Part shown: piece after piece, positions 17,901 through 32,900 of the stretch
Layout: each line of letters opens with the position of its first letter
Position numbering within the stretch: position 1 is the stretch's first letter
Source of the DNA: Leptasterias polaris
Taxonomy: Eukaryota > Echinodermata > Asteroidea > Forcipulatida > Asteriidae
DNA: 64,000 nucleotides
Direction: 5' to 3'
Assembly (NCBI GenBank): GCA_037783415.1
Contig: JAZGTN010000017.1
Location: forward strand, 3,044,501 to 3,108,500
Notes under the pieces: model-generated
What the model saw: only the letters and a program-made list of their open reading frames with translations
Database searches by the model: none
What the model was told of the DNA's origin: nothing
Translations under genes and position numbers: made by a program

Positions 17901-20900
17901 AATGGTGAGTCTGCTTTTGCCAATGACTCTGACCGTGACTTTATTAGAATAATCTCCCATCACTGAGACAGATCGACATAAATAATCATCTCAAATAACA
18001 ACCCTTGGCATAATCCATTTAAATTTATTGATCCCCCCCCCCCCCCCCCTTCACTTCAGAGTGATGATTGAAATGGCTTTTTTTTATATAGGCCTACCTA
18101 GAATGGCTTATTATTTTTGTTGATGACGGAAGTGACAAGTCATTCATTATACCGGATCGTGCCGAGGAATATTCAATAGAAGGATCGAGGTTGAGCTTTC
18201 TCATAAGTGTATTCAATAGCCGATGGCTGCCACCTCATTTCCATGGGTTAATGATTCTCTTTATACTGGCCCTTTTCGAAACCAAGTCTTCGGCTTGGGC
18301 TCCGGCTTCTGGCTCCGGCCGTTACTTTGAAAAACCTGCGCTTTCGGTATACGGGGCTTCCGTACAGGCGGACTGACCCTAAGCCTGAGCCTTAAGCGGA
18401 AGACGTGTTTCGAAAAGAACCATTGGAGCTTGCGGGATTTATGGCCAGTCGGAGTGTGTGCACGAAAGGAAGATGGGGACACAATTGGCATGCATATCAC
18501 GATAGACTGGCCGGGATTGGTCGACAATTGTAATGGGGTTGGCCCCAAGACAACAATGGTCTCTCTTTGGGGAAAATAAATAAATAAATAGATAAATACA
18601 CCAATATGGAAATGGCTTGGGCATCAACTCACAAGTTAATCATGAGTCTACAAAATCAAATAGATTGGATTTCAAGAATTGCCAATGGTGACAACATTTA
18701 TTTTCCACCAACTGTGATATAGGCCTAAGTGTTCAAAATGTCACTGCAGCTTAGTATAAGGTTAGACTATGTGATCATGATCCGAGACCTTATCGACGGA
18801 AGAAGTGGTGGCAGGCCGCACGCCTAATACACTCCTAAATAAAAGTTTATATGCATAAAATGTGGTTGCTGTTGTTGTTTTGTCGCACAAACAAAAGGAA
18901 ACAGAATATACCGCAAACCATTATGACGTAAATGACATTGTTGGTGGTTTGTAGTAAATAAAGGGTTTGTCGTACAGTTTTGAGGACGTGGTCAATGTCA
19001 AAAAAAACAGTATCTGCACGTCATGTGATGAAATAACAAACCTTTGAAAGTTCAAGCTCACGGTCATCGGAGTCGAGTCACGAGTGGTGCACAAAATGTG
19101 TTCACTGTATACTGTTGTCAAACATATGCGAAATTAGTTTACTCATTTCACAAAAACTATAGAATTTAAACCAAATATTTTAAGGTTGAGCATTTTTGCA
19201 CCATGACAAAATACCACTGATGTGCGAAAAAAAAGTGTGAGCATTTTTTTCTTCAATCGTACCAATGTTGAGCACCGTCACGGCACCCTTTCAGCAAAAG
19301 AATTGCGCCAATGTCCCTCTTCACCTAAATCCATGCATTTACACTACCCCCCCCCCCCCCATCTTGTTTTGTTCCATGTCCTCTAGAACTTTAGCAATAG
19401 TGATTACTGATTCTCAATTCCAAAGAGGTAGGATCCTCAATAAGGGGTCAGACTATTTTGCTTCGTGTTCACACTTTGGACTCGTTGATTGACTTTATAA
19501 GCAATAGGCCTATGGATGTAACTTGATAATTATAAAGGCCTATAATCAATAAAATGTAATACTTGCATCGAGGGGCAATGAATACTATGTTGTTGTTCTG
19601 CACCGGGTTTATGGTAAGACATTATTCAAGAATGACGGGGTCATGGGTTGGGTTCACACCCGTGAGTAGGCCTATGGCTCGTGGATTTTCACACAGGCTG
19701 ATTTCACAAAGAGCTAAGATCAATCTTAACTGTGTATCAATATTAATTGCTAAGCAAAGTGTGATGTCACAATACAAATCACTGTCTGGTGATATTGACA
19801 ATTCATCTTTAAGATGAATCGTAGCACTTTGTGAAATCCAGCCCAGGCCACGGACTACTACTGGCACTGTGCTTATCACACAACACACATCGCCTGTATA
19901 GGGTTTTAAAAAATACATAAAGGAAAGCGTTATTCAAAAAACGGTATAAATAAAACATTATTACCTATCACCTGGGGGATAGATGGGACAATATTGTTGA
20001 GAAAACTAATTTGACACATAGTAATTAAACGGTGTAAAACGCAATGGCAAAACAATCCAGAGAGAAAGAGCTCGAACTAAGCCCAATTTGTTTTAGAGAA
20101 CTTCGTAGTAAGGTTTCTACATCTGCATGTAATTCATTTATTTTATCAGTTTGGCAAGAGCGCCGTGCGTGGACAAGTCGCAGAATGTAATAGCGCCACC
20201 ACCACCTTCCTGTGAAACATTCGCTCGGATCCGTATAGGCCTTAAGTACACGACCGGTCATATAATTTCACAGCTGGTATTATCGGTTTGCTTATCATTC
20301 ACTTTGGGTTTGAAAAAGGAGAACTGGGGTCAGCTTAGGGTCCTTAAGATTTGTGCAAGGTTTGTGTTTTTGTCTCGGGAGATCCCCCCGCCCTTACACA
20401 TGGTTGGCAGGATAACATTTTATTCAACCCGCGAGATTTTGTATCTCACAGGAAACAAAAACAACAAAAAACTGGGGAATGACTGCAGGTGATTCCGTTT
20501 CCCCCACCCCCCCCCCCCCCCCCCCCGCAAATAGCAATATTATATCCCACTCAAACTTATTATCAATTATTTGTATCTTTAGGCCCTAAACACTTTTTTT
20601 GTTACAAAATTATTTTGGTTTGTTTATTTACTTGTTCTCTGTTTTTCTTATGAAGTTGTTATTTGCTATTTTACTTGTTATTTATAAATAATGTCATGAC
20701 TATAAATGAATTAAAATTAATTGATTGATTTAATTATTCACTCTTGGGGGATGTTGATGTGGATGGTTACATGTTCAAACAACGGAGGTAAATGCCCAAA
20801 TTTCAAGACAATTTGCGCAATAGAGAATCCAAACGAAGAACAGCAATCTATTTACAATTTGTTTGTTTGTTTATTGTTGGCAATCTCTGCGGAATTCTTA

Positions 20901-23900
20901 AATAGACTATAAAAATAAGAACCACAAAAAAGATACGATGAATCCGAGGCATTGTCGAGGATAGCAGAAGAAAGCTAAGTTTAAAAATACATTCAAGAAA
21001 TACAAACAAGAAAACAAAACATTATGAATATGAGTATATTGTGATTTATAGTTGCACGAAAAAGAAGGGGCAGGCTTGCAAACTGACGGGTGTGGCACAG
21101 TGCCAGAACCACATGAGGAAGAACATTGTCGCCGGTATGTTGCTATAGCAACAAGTTCTCCATCGCGGCAAGGTATTCAACTTTCGTCGTAAAAAGTTGA
21201 CCCGTTCGACTCTCGGAATGATAGGCGTGGCCGGCCATCGACAACAATCTCGTAACGATGTGGGTTGTTATTAAGTCTGGTTGTTCGCCTTCTTCTTACA
21301 CACCCTTGTTACGATACGGTTCGGTGCAGACTGTTTATGCAGCAGTGGGTCGCGCGCGTCGTCGTATCATCCACTTATCGGCGCGGCACTACGGTAGCTT
21401 AGAAATGTCATATAAAATTACGTGTGATTACGTCAAGAAGACAAATTTGATAATATTCATTGCAAATGACAAGTAATTCTATGTACTGAAGCTTAAAGAA
21501 ATAATTTGCAATCATCTTAAGAGACTTGTATTTAAATTTGTATGTAGAATATGAATACTTTAAGAAAAAATAGATGACTTATTTGTGATTCCGTACCGCC
21601 GCATAGTGTATCCGCATACTACCGCGTCGTGTATCCGCCGCATGCATGCTACGTTCGTCGTCACGCGTCTCGTGTATCGTCGTATAATCGACCAAAACTG
21701 TGTGCCTTCGCACAAGCAGTCTAGCCGCCGAGGGCTTTCGCTTTCCCAAGTCAGCTTTAACTAACTTGCTGTCTAATCCCTTTCGGAAATATCCACTTAC
21801 AAGGGACTATAGGAAGTGTCACTTGCAGCGACTGACAGATTAAACTCCTTGGAATTTCACAGACGAAACAAGGTGGTTTGTGTTTGATTTTTTAAGATGG
21901 GTGAAGTCCAACATGACGTGGGAGACGATCCCTACGATTCCATCGCAAAGATCGACACCAGCAGAAAAGAGGTTTGGATTTTGGAAACAAAATGAGTCCT
22001 GCTTTTGAATGATACTGTTTTATTATGTTGTGGCGTATACTGTTTGCAATTTCGTTGAAAAATAGTGAGGAAGTTATTTAATTTTATTCCTTAAAAGTAA
22101 AACCGTTTATTCGCCTGTTGTATTTTATTGAAAGCAGAAGGCATTTTGCTCGCTGTTATGTGTTGGCTTTCCCCTGGCCCCCCGGAAATTAATGTTCAAG
22201 GCAGCTTAGAAAAATAAGTGTCACTGGATTGAGTGGAATGGAAGTTGGGACACATTGGCAAAAAACATATGTGTTGAATTTCCAGTCCATGCCAAGTGAA
22301 ACTTCAAAGTAAGGGAGTCATTGTTGAAGTTTTGTTTTCATATCCCATAAAATAGTACCAGGGAGTCACTGACTGAGTAACTGACAGTGGAATTGCATTT
22401 GTTATGATGGGGCTGGTAGATTATGGTTTTTAACTGGTTTAAAAAAGCAATTGAAAACAGGTGTCACTGCACTGCGTTGGAGCAAAGTCCTTGCTCGATC
22501 GATGTATGATGTGATTATCACATCATTACATGTTGGCCTGCGTGAAGATAGCAGCACCACTAAAAAGCATGGGGGGCTAATGTTACACTTACCCTTATTA
22601 TACTTTTTTTATAGGAACGATTCAATCCAGCAATTTTGCACAGCAAAATATTTTAGACTGAATATGTTTGCACACTGAATGCAAAATATTTTAGACTGAA
22701 TATGTTTGCACACTGAATGCAAAGATTGAGTAGCAAATGATGACTTTTGACTTTGCTTCTAAGTTTTAGAAGCTACATTTATAAGGCTCCCCGTGAGCCT
22801 AGGTGTGTGGAACAAAGGAAACTGAAGTTATTGCTCACTAAAGACCAGAATAATAATAATACGAGATATTTATATAGCGCATAATGCAGAAAACCTCTAT
22901 GTGCAACACAAAACATAAAACCAAGGAAATGAATATAAAAGCAAGTTACACAAATAAAGATTCAAATGAAATGAGTTTTTAAAATGTTGATCTATCAACG
23001 ACCATTTTGAAAACGTATCGCGTTACGGAGGCCCAAAATGGGGGAGCCTTTATAGTTTATAGAAGTAACTTTTGAGCAGCAACTGATACATTTTGTACAG
23101 CTTTTTGTTATGCAGATGCTATGCAAGGGAAATTGTTCATCGCGTTAAACTAAATTGGATGAACAAATTGTCAGTACTCGATAGTGTACAGCATGTATGA
23201 TTTTTATATCCATGTCAGCTGTGTGGTAACTTACCTTTAAAAACTCGCATTTTGTAATTAAAAAACTCTGGCCTCAGGCCTGCAGTTTGAGCATGGATGA
23301 GTGTATAGATTTAAAAGTATTCAGGTTTTTTGCAGCTTGAATGTTGACTGAAATGTAATCCTATTTGTTGGGTAGCAGGTATACCTCATCAGGCATGTAC
23401 TTATAGGCACTTCACAGGCAGTTGTCAATTTGCCCCTCTGGTTGTTGCTTGTTGCCTTGGTGATCCTTGAAATGATCCTTTAGACACTTCACTCATCCCC
23501 CTAATTATCAAGGAAATACTGTCATTTCCCTTACACTATCACTATAAAAGGTCTGATCATAGAGAAAGGTCCTTTCTCTATGGTCTGATTAGGCCTAAGC
23601 GAAGTTGAACAATGTAACATGTAAAAGTATGAACCACATGTGAGTGTGTAAGGCAAGCTTTACATGGCGTCTACTGACTTGAAGAAGTTGTAGTGTACAA
23701 GTTCTACAAAGTAACTTGACGTTTTTCAAACCATCATGCTGCCCAGCTTTAATGCCAGTTTGACAAGTTCCATGCAGTTAAGTGTGAAATCTTGTTGTAT
23801 GGCTTAAATATGATTGATAAACATATAATTGATCTTGGGAGCCAACAGCTGAGCTACATGTTATTAGTTTTTATACAGTGTTGTTTAAAACATCTCATTA

Positions 23901-26900
23901 ATTAATTTGTTCATTCTAGAGACTAGAGGTACATGTACAGTACAGTTGTACATTTATGGTAGAGACCTGTAGCTGCAATGCTCAATAACTTTCTGGTCCC
24001 TGAGGAGTAAACAGTCATTACAACTAAGTGTACTTTATTTTCTATGCAAGTAATTTTAATAGCCTAACAAATTTCTGGCCTAAATTGATAATAGACTGTG
24101 CAAGTCTCGCTCGTATTCAAACATTTTTGGGACAACTTTGGTCCCACGACGTACATACATGTACATTGCGTGAATGCATGAAGGAAACAAAGTTGCGCAC
24201 TTCAACGAGTCCCAATGTTCGAATACATGTGAGACTTGCACAGTGTAAACCTGTGCATGTGTGCCACAAGCATGAAAAGGCATCATTTAAAATCCTGCAA
24301 CAAGCTTGATGCATAGAGAAAGGACTTTGCTTGGTGCTATGCTTGATGTACCATGACTGCACATAATTGTCTGGACATTTTATGATGCTCATGTTGTTAG
24401 CGTGTACATGGCGCTAGATTATCTCAAGATGTGATGATTCATCTGATGTGCAGCTTCAGCCTGTGTTTGCCTTTTACAAAAGCTGTCTTAATTCTGCCAA
24501 AAGTGTGAAACCTCTGCCTTGATTGTTCATGGTCACGAGGCATTGTACTGTATTTATTAAAACCAAGATTTTTTTGTTTTATTGCATCGCCATTTTGGCT
24601 TGGGTAGACTTGTGGCATGTTGTTAAAATGTTTGTCGCGGTGATATTTGAGTCCCGGTGATAGAGTAATATTATAACACTCAGCTCTCCGTGATTGAAGA
24701 TTGATTTGCGGAGAAAGTCAGAGTGCTATCATCGGGACAAACATTTATTTATTTATTGACTTGTCCACAAGTCTTGGGCTGGGGTAAAATTCTGTCCACT
24801 ACAAAAAAACTTGTGTTTGCAATGTTTCCATGTAGCTTTACTTTACACATTGTAATTGCACTTAATTTTACAACGTGTAAACGTTCACAATCCAATTTAC
24901 ATGTAACAGCTTACAGTCACACAGTGATAGTACAATGCAACCAGGTGTTAAGTTTCCGCATTCTTACTGTGCACCTGATCAGGTCATAGGGCATTGTAGC
25001 CCAAAATATGGTTGATCATAACTGTACATGGCACATGTACATGTACATTGTACCATAACTTCATTTTATTCTCATTGTAGACTTCACACAATAATGTGTA
25101 ATCAATTCAATGTACAATCATTGAAAGTACACAACTCATGTGTATAACAGTGACTAAAATGTACAACAAGAACAAAGTTCATGTTACTTCATTTTGACTG
25201 ATCTGGGATTGTATTGAGTGTAGTATTATTGTAGTGGGGATGTTTTCCCATGGAATTTGGGAACAAGCCATCACAGCTCATGCAGCTCTAGGGTAGACCT
25301 TGACAGTGTCAGTCTTCCACTAGGAAGGTCAAAGTCGTTCGCACAACAGACGTCCCCCTGGGATGGTGTCTACAGGCAGTGGTGCTGAACTACTATTGTA
25401 TGCAACAATATGTAACTTTCCTACCCCTTGGATGTACTGTACAGCTCAATTTTACATCCATATTTGTGCAAAATACAGTCCCAGTAATGTGATTAAGGAC
25501 TATACACAAAACCAAAATTTATGCAAGGTATTCGTTTAGAAATTGAAAAAATAATAAACATAATTACTTCCTCACTAGATAAAGTTGTCTAAGACTAACC
25601 ATGGAGATTTATTTCTTTTTCAATTAACCAGTGTCGAACAGTAAGGCCAAGTAAAATAAATAACATGTTGCTCGTCCCCGCCCGCTCTGATTTTGGAGGC
25701 CGCACCAAATTTTATTTTATTTTGGTTATTAAAAAAAATATATATATATAAAAAATATATATATATATATTTTTTTTTTAAATAAATCTTTGAAATCAAT
25801 TTACATGTTGAGAGCTATTTCAAATGTATCCTTCATTTTTATTGAGCAATTTCATCATCTTTCTTGCATGTAGGCCTACAAAAAATGCTATTTCCACAAC
25901 GCAATCGTGAGAAACTCCACATTTTCTTTGAAACGTTTTGCCCTTCACGTTTGCATGCCACAGTTCTTTTTTGAACAAGATCTTTGCACCAGGACGTGAT
26001 GCCACTCACACAGAATAATTTTGGAGCAAAAGCAAGAACTCTTGGAAAGAATAACAATATGTATCGAAATGGACACAGAAACACACATGGCAACTTTAAA
26101 CAGAATTTGAGGACATACAGAACATGCTCATAAAACCATAAAACCATCTTCAAATACGATATGGCGGCCATCTTAGACATGGTGGCCATCTTGAAAAAAA
26201 TAACACAAAATTTGAAAATAACAAATAACAAGGACCTCCCTCACCAACTTTTTTAAAAGTCCGGACGAGCAACATGTTATTTATTTTACTTTGCCTAAGT
26301 CCCTGTGATTATTTTCACTTCAAATGAAATGTACATTAATAACGGTATGCTTTTTGAATTTTAAACAAAAATACAAGAAAGTGTAAGTTGTGGATGGTAA
26401 AACCTTCTCCCATGCTATCACACTCGGAGCAATTATCCCGACCGAACCCAGTGAATGGTTTCTCTTGTTGGCCTATTAAATAGGATACTGAAACCCTACA
26501 CAAAATGTATCAGTTGACTAAGATCACTGTGCTATTCAATATTTACATATACGTACAATGTAGCACAAAACATGTTTGTCTAAATCTAAGTATTTTGCTA
26601 ATATTATGCAAAATTGCAGAATTAAATTCTTCTTTTTAGATGTTAAGTTTGAATTGTAAAATTCTGTTTACAATACTTTCTGTGGGTCTTTGTTTACATG
26701 TGCTCTCTGAATCTGGAAAAAAAAAGGCACATAAATTATAAAAGTCCATTTGTAGTACCAGTACATCTACACGTAACAACGGTAGGTTTCCCCATGTACT
26801 AAAACAGACAGGGTCATCATAAGTGGAGTGTTGTACATGCAGCAAGTTCAGTTCAGTTCAGGTACACAAACAAAATTATACCCAGCAGTTTTACAGCCAT

Positions 26901-29900
26901 TTTTTTATTTTTTATTTGAAGTTTATTTGTTAAAATGTTTTCTGCCCAACAAATTTGCGACATAAACATAAACTGACGTTGTTTTTGTTAAAAATGTATT
27001 CATAATTTTAGAATGCTTGTTAAACGCGTGCATGTACAGCTGTACACATATGAACAGACTATTATATCATCAGATTCCCATGTCCGCACAATGCAACAGC
27101 GTGTTATGTATAGCTGACTACACACGCAATAATGGATTGTTTGAATTGGAGGTTTAGGCTGACTGAGAACAATACATACTGCACATCAGTGCAGGTGACC
27201 TTCACAGATAAAAGCCACCATATTTGCATGAAATATTGTGATTGCTGCTTTCACTGTGTAATGTAGGCAGTACTGAAAGTGTACTAACTAATTTTTTTAT
27301 TTGATATTTGGTCTCTTGACAATGGGGTGTTGGGAAGATATTACTGTCAAGTTACAGATTTGTTGAGATTTTGAAAGAAACATGTATTTATTTGTTTACA
27401 GCGTACATTACATCAGGTTTCTTTTTCACACAAAGTCTACACATGGTGAACATTTATGACTTGGTGTTCCTTGCATTGTGATGTACTGTGGAATGTCGTG
27501 GCCGAGTGGTTAAGAGCACCGAACTCAAGCTCTGGTGTTTCTGATCAGCAGAGTGTGGGTTCGAATCCCAGTCGTGACATTTGTGTCCTTAAGCAAGACA
27601 CTTAACCACATGCTTCGTCCTTCGGATGGGACGTAAAGCCGTTGGTCCCGTGCGTTGTGAATGCACGTAAAAGAACCCAGTGCACTTATCGAAAAGAGAA
27701 GGGGTTCGCCCCGGTGTTCCTGGTTGTGGCTGCTTAATGCGCCGTAGCACCTTGTAAACCCTTATAAGGTGCTAAATAATTGGGTCTCAGATTTTCATCA
27801 CTGCAATAACCTATCTTTCTGAAAGTATGTATATACTCAGCGCCTTGAGTACCTTGTTTGGTAGATACGTGCGCTATATAAGACTTCGATATTATTATTA
27901 TTACTGCATGTACAGTATTGTATCAAATCAAAACCATTCACGCCGAGTAATAAAATTACAAGGTTCAAACATTATTAGTCATAAAGATGCACTACAGCAT
28001 GGTTGGTATGTACATGTGCTGAACACATAAACTCACTGGTGATTACATAGCAATTGTAGCTTGCATTTCATGAAAATCTCTGCTAGACTCCAGGGCACAA
28101 GCTGCTTTTATAAAGCACGAAAAGTAGCTACATGTAAGCGCAACAAAACCAGGCCTACTATACTTACATTTGTAACGTTGTCATTGCACATGGGGCATTG
28201 CCTCCATGGCCCCTTGAAATGGTTCTGGTACATGGAGGTGCCATTTATTAAACCCTACAAACTGCCTTGCCCTTAATTACAGTAACAAAGTATCAGACCT
28301 GCGTACCAGAGTAAGAGTGTCAGCTCAAACACCATGGCTCAATTTCAAAGAGCTGCTTACAAGCAAAAAAAGTTGTTACCAGCTAAATTGTACCATTTTA
28401 TGTGTAAGGTTTCCTGCTTTGTTTTGCTTAACAGAAAAATAAAAAGCAATATTTTCTGCTTTGAGCAGATTTGGGCCCAAGTCAGATGAACGTGGGGTGC
28501 CGTGGCCGAGTGGATAAGAACACTGAACTCAAGCTCTGGTGTTTCTGTTCAGCAGAGTGTGGGTTCGAGTCCCGGTCGTGACACTTGTGTCCCTGAGCAA
28601 GACACTTAACTATAATTGCTTCTCTCCACCCAGGGGTAAAATGGGTACCTGTGAGGGCAGAGATGGTTTTTGTGATGGATTTAGCCTAGTAGCGCATTGC
28701 AGCACAGGCTGTATACTCCCCAGGGAGCTGAGATGGTTTCAGGATTGGAATAAAAATGGCCCAGTGACCAGGGGTAATAATATGCGCCTCGGAATACATG
28801 TAGGCTACCTAGATAGATGGCGCTTTATAAATGCTTGATATTATTATTATTATTAACTAGTTGTAACTGATATCCTGCTCATTTTTGTTCAGCAGAAAAT
28901 TGTTGAAGCAATATTAGCAGCTCTGAACTGTCACTGGACCAGGTAACTGGCCCAGTGCTAAAATAATGGTAGTTTTGCCAGTGGTCTAGTAGTGTTTATC
29001 TCAATCCTTGGGAAAAAGTTTGTTTGTTGTCTGGGCAGAATGTTTGGTTAACTACACATTGCATGTGTTTCTCTGCCTGAAATAGTCACGCAATTTTATT
29101 TGCTTATAATTCATGTTGCTGTACACGTACATTGCCCTCTAAAAGGAACATGTAGGCTTGCTACATGTACATGTACAGATATTTGTTTTGTAAAAAATAA
29201 ATGCAAACACAAAATGTTTGACACTTTTCATTTGAATAAGGGGGAGTTGAAATCAATGCAAAGCGGACGAAAACAACCGAGTTCAGCAAAATATAAGAGG
29301 TACACGTTTTTACCAAGAATACATGTGTACAGTACATAAGCTACATGCACAACATGTACACATACAGCGTATGTTACAGTATGTCATCCAAATTTTCAAT
29401 CCCCGTTTCCTAATTTTCAGGAGTATTTTAAGGCTACTCTTTAAAGGAATTGTTAAAAAAACAAATTTACCAAGCAATCGCAGTGTACAAATGTGCTGTG
29501 CATGAAAAAATACTTCATTCTTGCAGAAAAGGACATTTTGACAACAATGTAAACAAAGTGTAATTTGCAATAAATACACTGAATTAAAAAATTGATCTTG
29601 ATAATGTAAATTGTAATATTTATGTAAGCCTAAGCTTGCTTCCATTGATCAAATGTGACTGACTACAGTCTTCCAAGTTCCAGTAATTAGTATTTTTCAA
29701 GCCGATAAAAGTTCCCCCAAAAACTTGTTAGTACTTCCTAAACTTTGAAAGGACAAAGTGGAAATGGTGAAAAGGATGTTCATTCATGATTTATGTTGTG
29801 AAATAATGTTCCCTTTGTTTTTGTTCTTAATTACCATTTATGTAGGTGGTGCTTGGCCATGAGATCGGATCGGGAGCACAGTGTATTAAGTGTGGACCTG

Positions 29901-32900
29901 CCTGCACTGGCTTAGAACTCCACTTCTGGCGGTAAGAATCATGTTGTTCACTTTGAGACGTTTGTTTAAAATTGTCTCGGTTAGGGCAGGAACTTAATTC
30001 CAACCATCATCATAAAATTGGAGCCGGGTGTTTTCTGGGTACCATGCAAAATGTTTCAAAATGCCACACAGTTGAAAAGAAAACCCTGCTAAATGCACCC
30101 TTTCGTCCAGGCCTTTTTAGCTACAAAGCTTTGTAGTCGCAAAGTGTTGGGAGACAACATGCGTGTGTGGCTAAGCAACGAGGCCTTTTCCAACTTGATT
30201 TGGCATTTTGTTTAAGTATTCATAAAGATTCAGACATACATTATTCAGAATTGTTATGCAAATAAGTAAAGTGCTGAAAATTTAACCAATCACAATGCGT
30301 AATAGGTTATTGTATGCTGACCCTATCGGTTTGGAATTTTGCTACCCAGTAGCATAGCAACAATCAAGAAATAAAGACAATTTTTGGAAATTCTTGACAA
30401 GTTGGAAAAGTCCCTTGTGGCTTCGCCGCCACTCAAGCCTGTGGTCTCCTGTTCCAATCACTTCGGGGCTACACAGCTGTCTAAGCCAAGAAGGCCTTGA
30501 TGAAAGGCTATGCTAAATGCAACAAATTGCAGTTCATACTCTTGTTTCATTGTGAAGTGGTTTATGTCAGCCTTGCTACTGGGCATTGATCCCTGCTAAC
30601 TGCACCAGTATGCATTGAAGTTATCTAGGGACTTAGTTTTTCAGCACATTGCATCAGAGTATGGGATTTGAGTTGACTAAGATGCAACAAAATTTTAACA
30701 ACAACTTTTACCAATTGTTGCATTTTGTTGTTGGCAGGATAAACGTTTTTACTGTACACCTCAATAGTGCAGTTGAGCAATCTTGTATTCATTTCCTATT
30801 GTTTAACAACACCTAGACTAGACTAAGTAGTAGTCTGGTTCTCTTGAACTTCAGGAATTGTTGTTATAAATCATCACATTCAAAAAGGAACCTATAATAG
30901 CATCCCCACATGCCATGAATTCTTCCAATTTGATCGCTAATCATTGACCTTGGCCTTGGCATTCATTTCCTCAATTTGTTTGCATTGCTCCTGGTCTTTT
31001 GGAAGTCGGAAGTGCCTTTCCTATTTAAAGGTACATGTACATGTAGGGTAATAGATTAAAACCATTAAAACTTCATTCATTCATTCATTCCAACTGCTTT
31101 CACAAGTGAGAAGCACAGCAGCTGTTGATTGTACATATGTATAAACTACTTTGAGAAAAGATTCCCTCGAAGTAATATTGTTTGGATAATTTTTTCACCC
31201 AATAACATTTGAATCTGAGAATCAATTCATCCATGAATGGTTCTCAGATTTCAAAGGGTTGGTGTAAGGCCAAGTAAAAAAAATACCAGTTGATCGTCCC
31301 CGCCCGCATCCTTTTTTGAGCCGCATCCTTCTTTTTTTTTTCAATTTTTCCTAAAAAAAATAAAAATAAATAAATTGTTTGTATTTTTAATCCACCCTTG
31401 ACATATATATTCAAATTTTTGATGTAAACTTACCTCATGCAACAAATAGATATAAAGAAAGTTAGCGGTGATTTCAAACTGAAGAATTGGTGGCCTGTTT
31501 GAATTGAAATACTTGGCGGCCATCTTGGAAAAAAATAAATAAATAAAAAATAAAAGGGCCCTCATCCTCCTCTTTTTGGAAAAATCAGGACGATCAACTG
31601 GTATTTTTTTTTATTTGGCCCAATGGTGTTCATTCGCTGTCGCCTTGCTAAGCAATCGGACAGATTCAATGTTTTTGTAACAGTGGTCCACTGGCCAAAT
31701 GCCTATTAAAACACCTGAGGACCAGTCAGAATTCCCTTCAAGAGGTCCAGCTGGCTAGTTTAGTGTTGAAAAGCATGGCTATTTTATTGAAAAGATTGAC
31801 TAGTGAAAAAGCCGCTGGACTAGTAATATAACAAGCTATTCAAACTGGTTCTGCTGGCCAGTAACAATCTATGATAACCCTTAACTCCCATAGAGTGATC
31901 TACAAGGGGTATATAAATGGGTACCTGCGAGGGTAGAGGTTGATATTGTGTTTGAAAAAGCCTTCTGAGCGCCACGGCAGCTCGGGCTGTATACTCCCCA
32001 GGGAGCTGAGAAAGATTAAAGGAATGTTATTGGCCCAATGACCAGGGCACTAATGTAAAGCGCATTGAGACGTTATTGTGAAATGCGCTATATAAGAACT
32101 GGTTATTATTATTATTATTATTATTATTACAAGGATCCTTCCCTAGTCCTCATTTAATACACTCAACATCCTCACTGTTGGGATCTTATCATTAATCATT
32201 GTGAAGGTGTGCCAAATCCCATGTAAAGCGTGATCAGTTTATCAAACAGAATCAAATTAGACATGGAGTCGGATTTTGAAATTATTGTTGTGGTAAGGTT
32301 TGTTTTTAAAGAAGATCTATATTTAATTGTCACATTTTGGCAACGTACATGTTTGACCCCTATTGATCAACAAATGTAATAAAAAACAACAACAATGTTC
32401 TTCCTTTTAAAATTTTTGTTTCCATCAGGAGGATTTGTAAGATTTGTAAGTGTTCCCCAGAGGACCATGCAGTCACAGTACAACAAGTGCAAGAGACGGT
32501 CCGCAAGGTCGGCCGCCTCTTTGACGCCTCCAAGTTGGATAAGTACACCATTGATCGCATGACCATGGAGCACACAGAGAAGATGGCAATGCCCACCGTG
32601 GAGACGGCCAATGCTGACTCCAATGCTGACTCCAAAGCTGCCAAGAACATCACCTTCGAGTGGATCCCGCAAGGGGCTACTGAAAACCTGGTAAGTTTGT
32701 TGTTTTCCACTCGTACACATTCAAGAAATTTGTATTTTAAAGATCCCGCTGATGCAGCCCGAGGATATGAACGATGCCACAGTCAGGCCGTCAAGAAGTC
32801 CCAGATACTAGGCGGATCTATTTGGCATGTTTAACTTTGATGTGGGGGTTGCATGGTTGTCACAGAGCTTGAATTATGTGCATGCTGCTTGCACACAATG

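Noticed and set aside
25839..26231. 130-codon minus-strand frame
   Set aside because: Lies wholly inside a foldback element; hydrophobic AT-rich translation with no recognised motif.
27493..27570. Leu/Ser tRNA gene
   Set aside because: A and B boxes are present, but the molecule cannot close a proper acceptor stem and continues into a SINE body and tail. The same holds at 28497 and 59697.
32691..32834. Extension of TES exon 3 into intron
   Set aside because: The frame continues to a stop at 32834, but the donor CTG|GTAAGT and the join to the rest of the PET domain in exon 4 show normal splicing at 32690.
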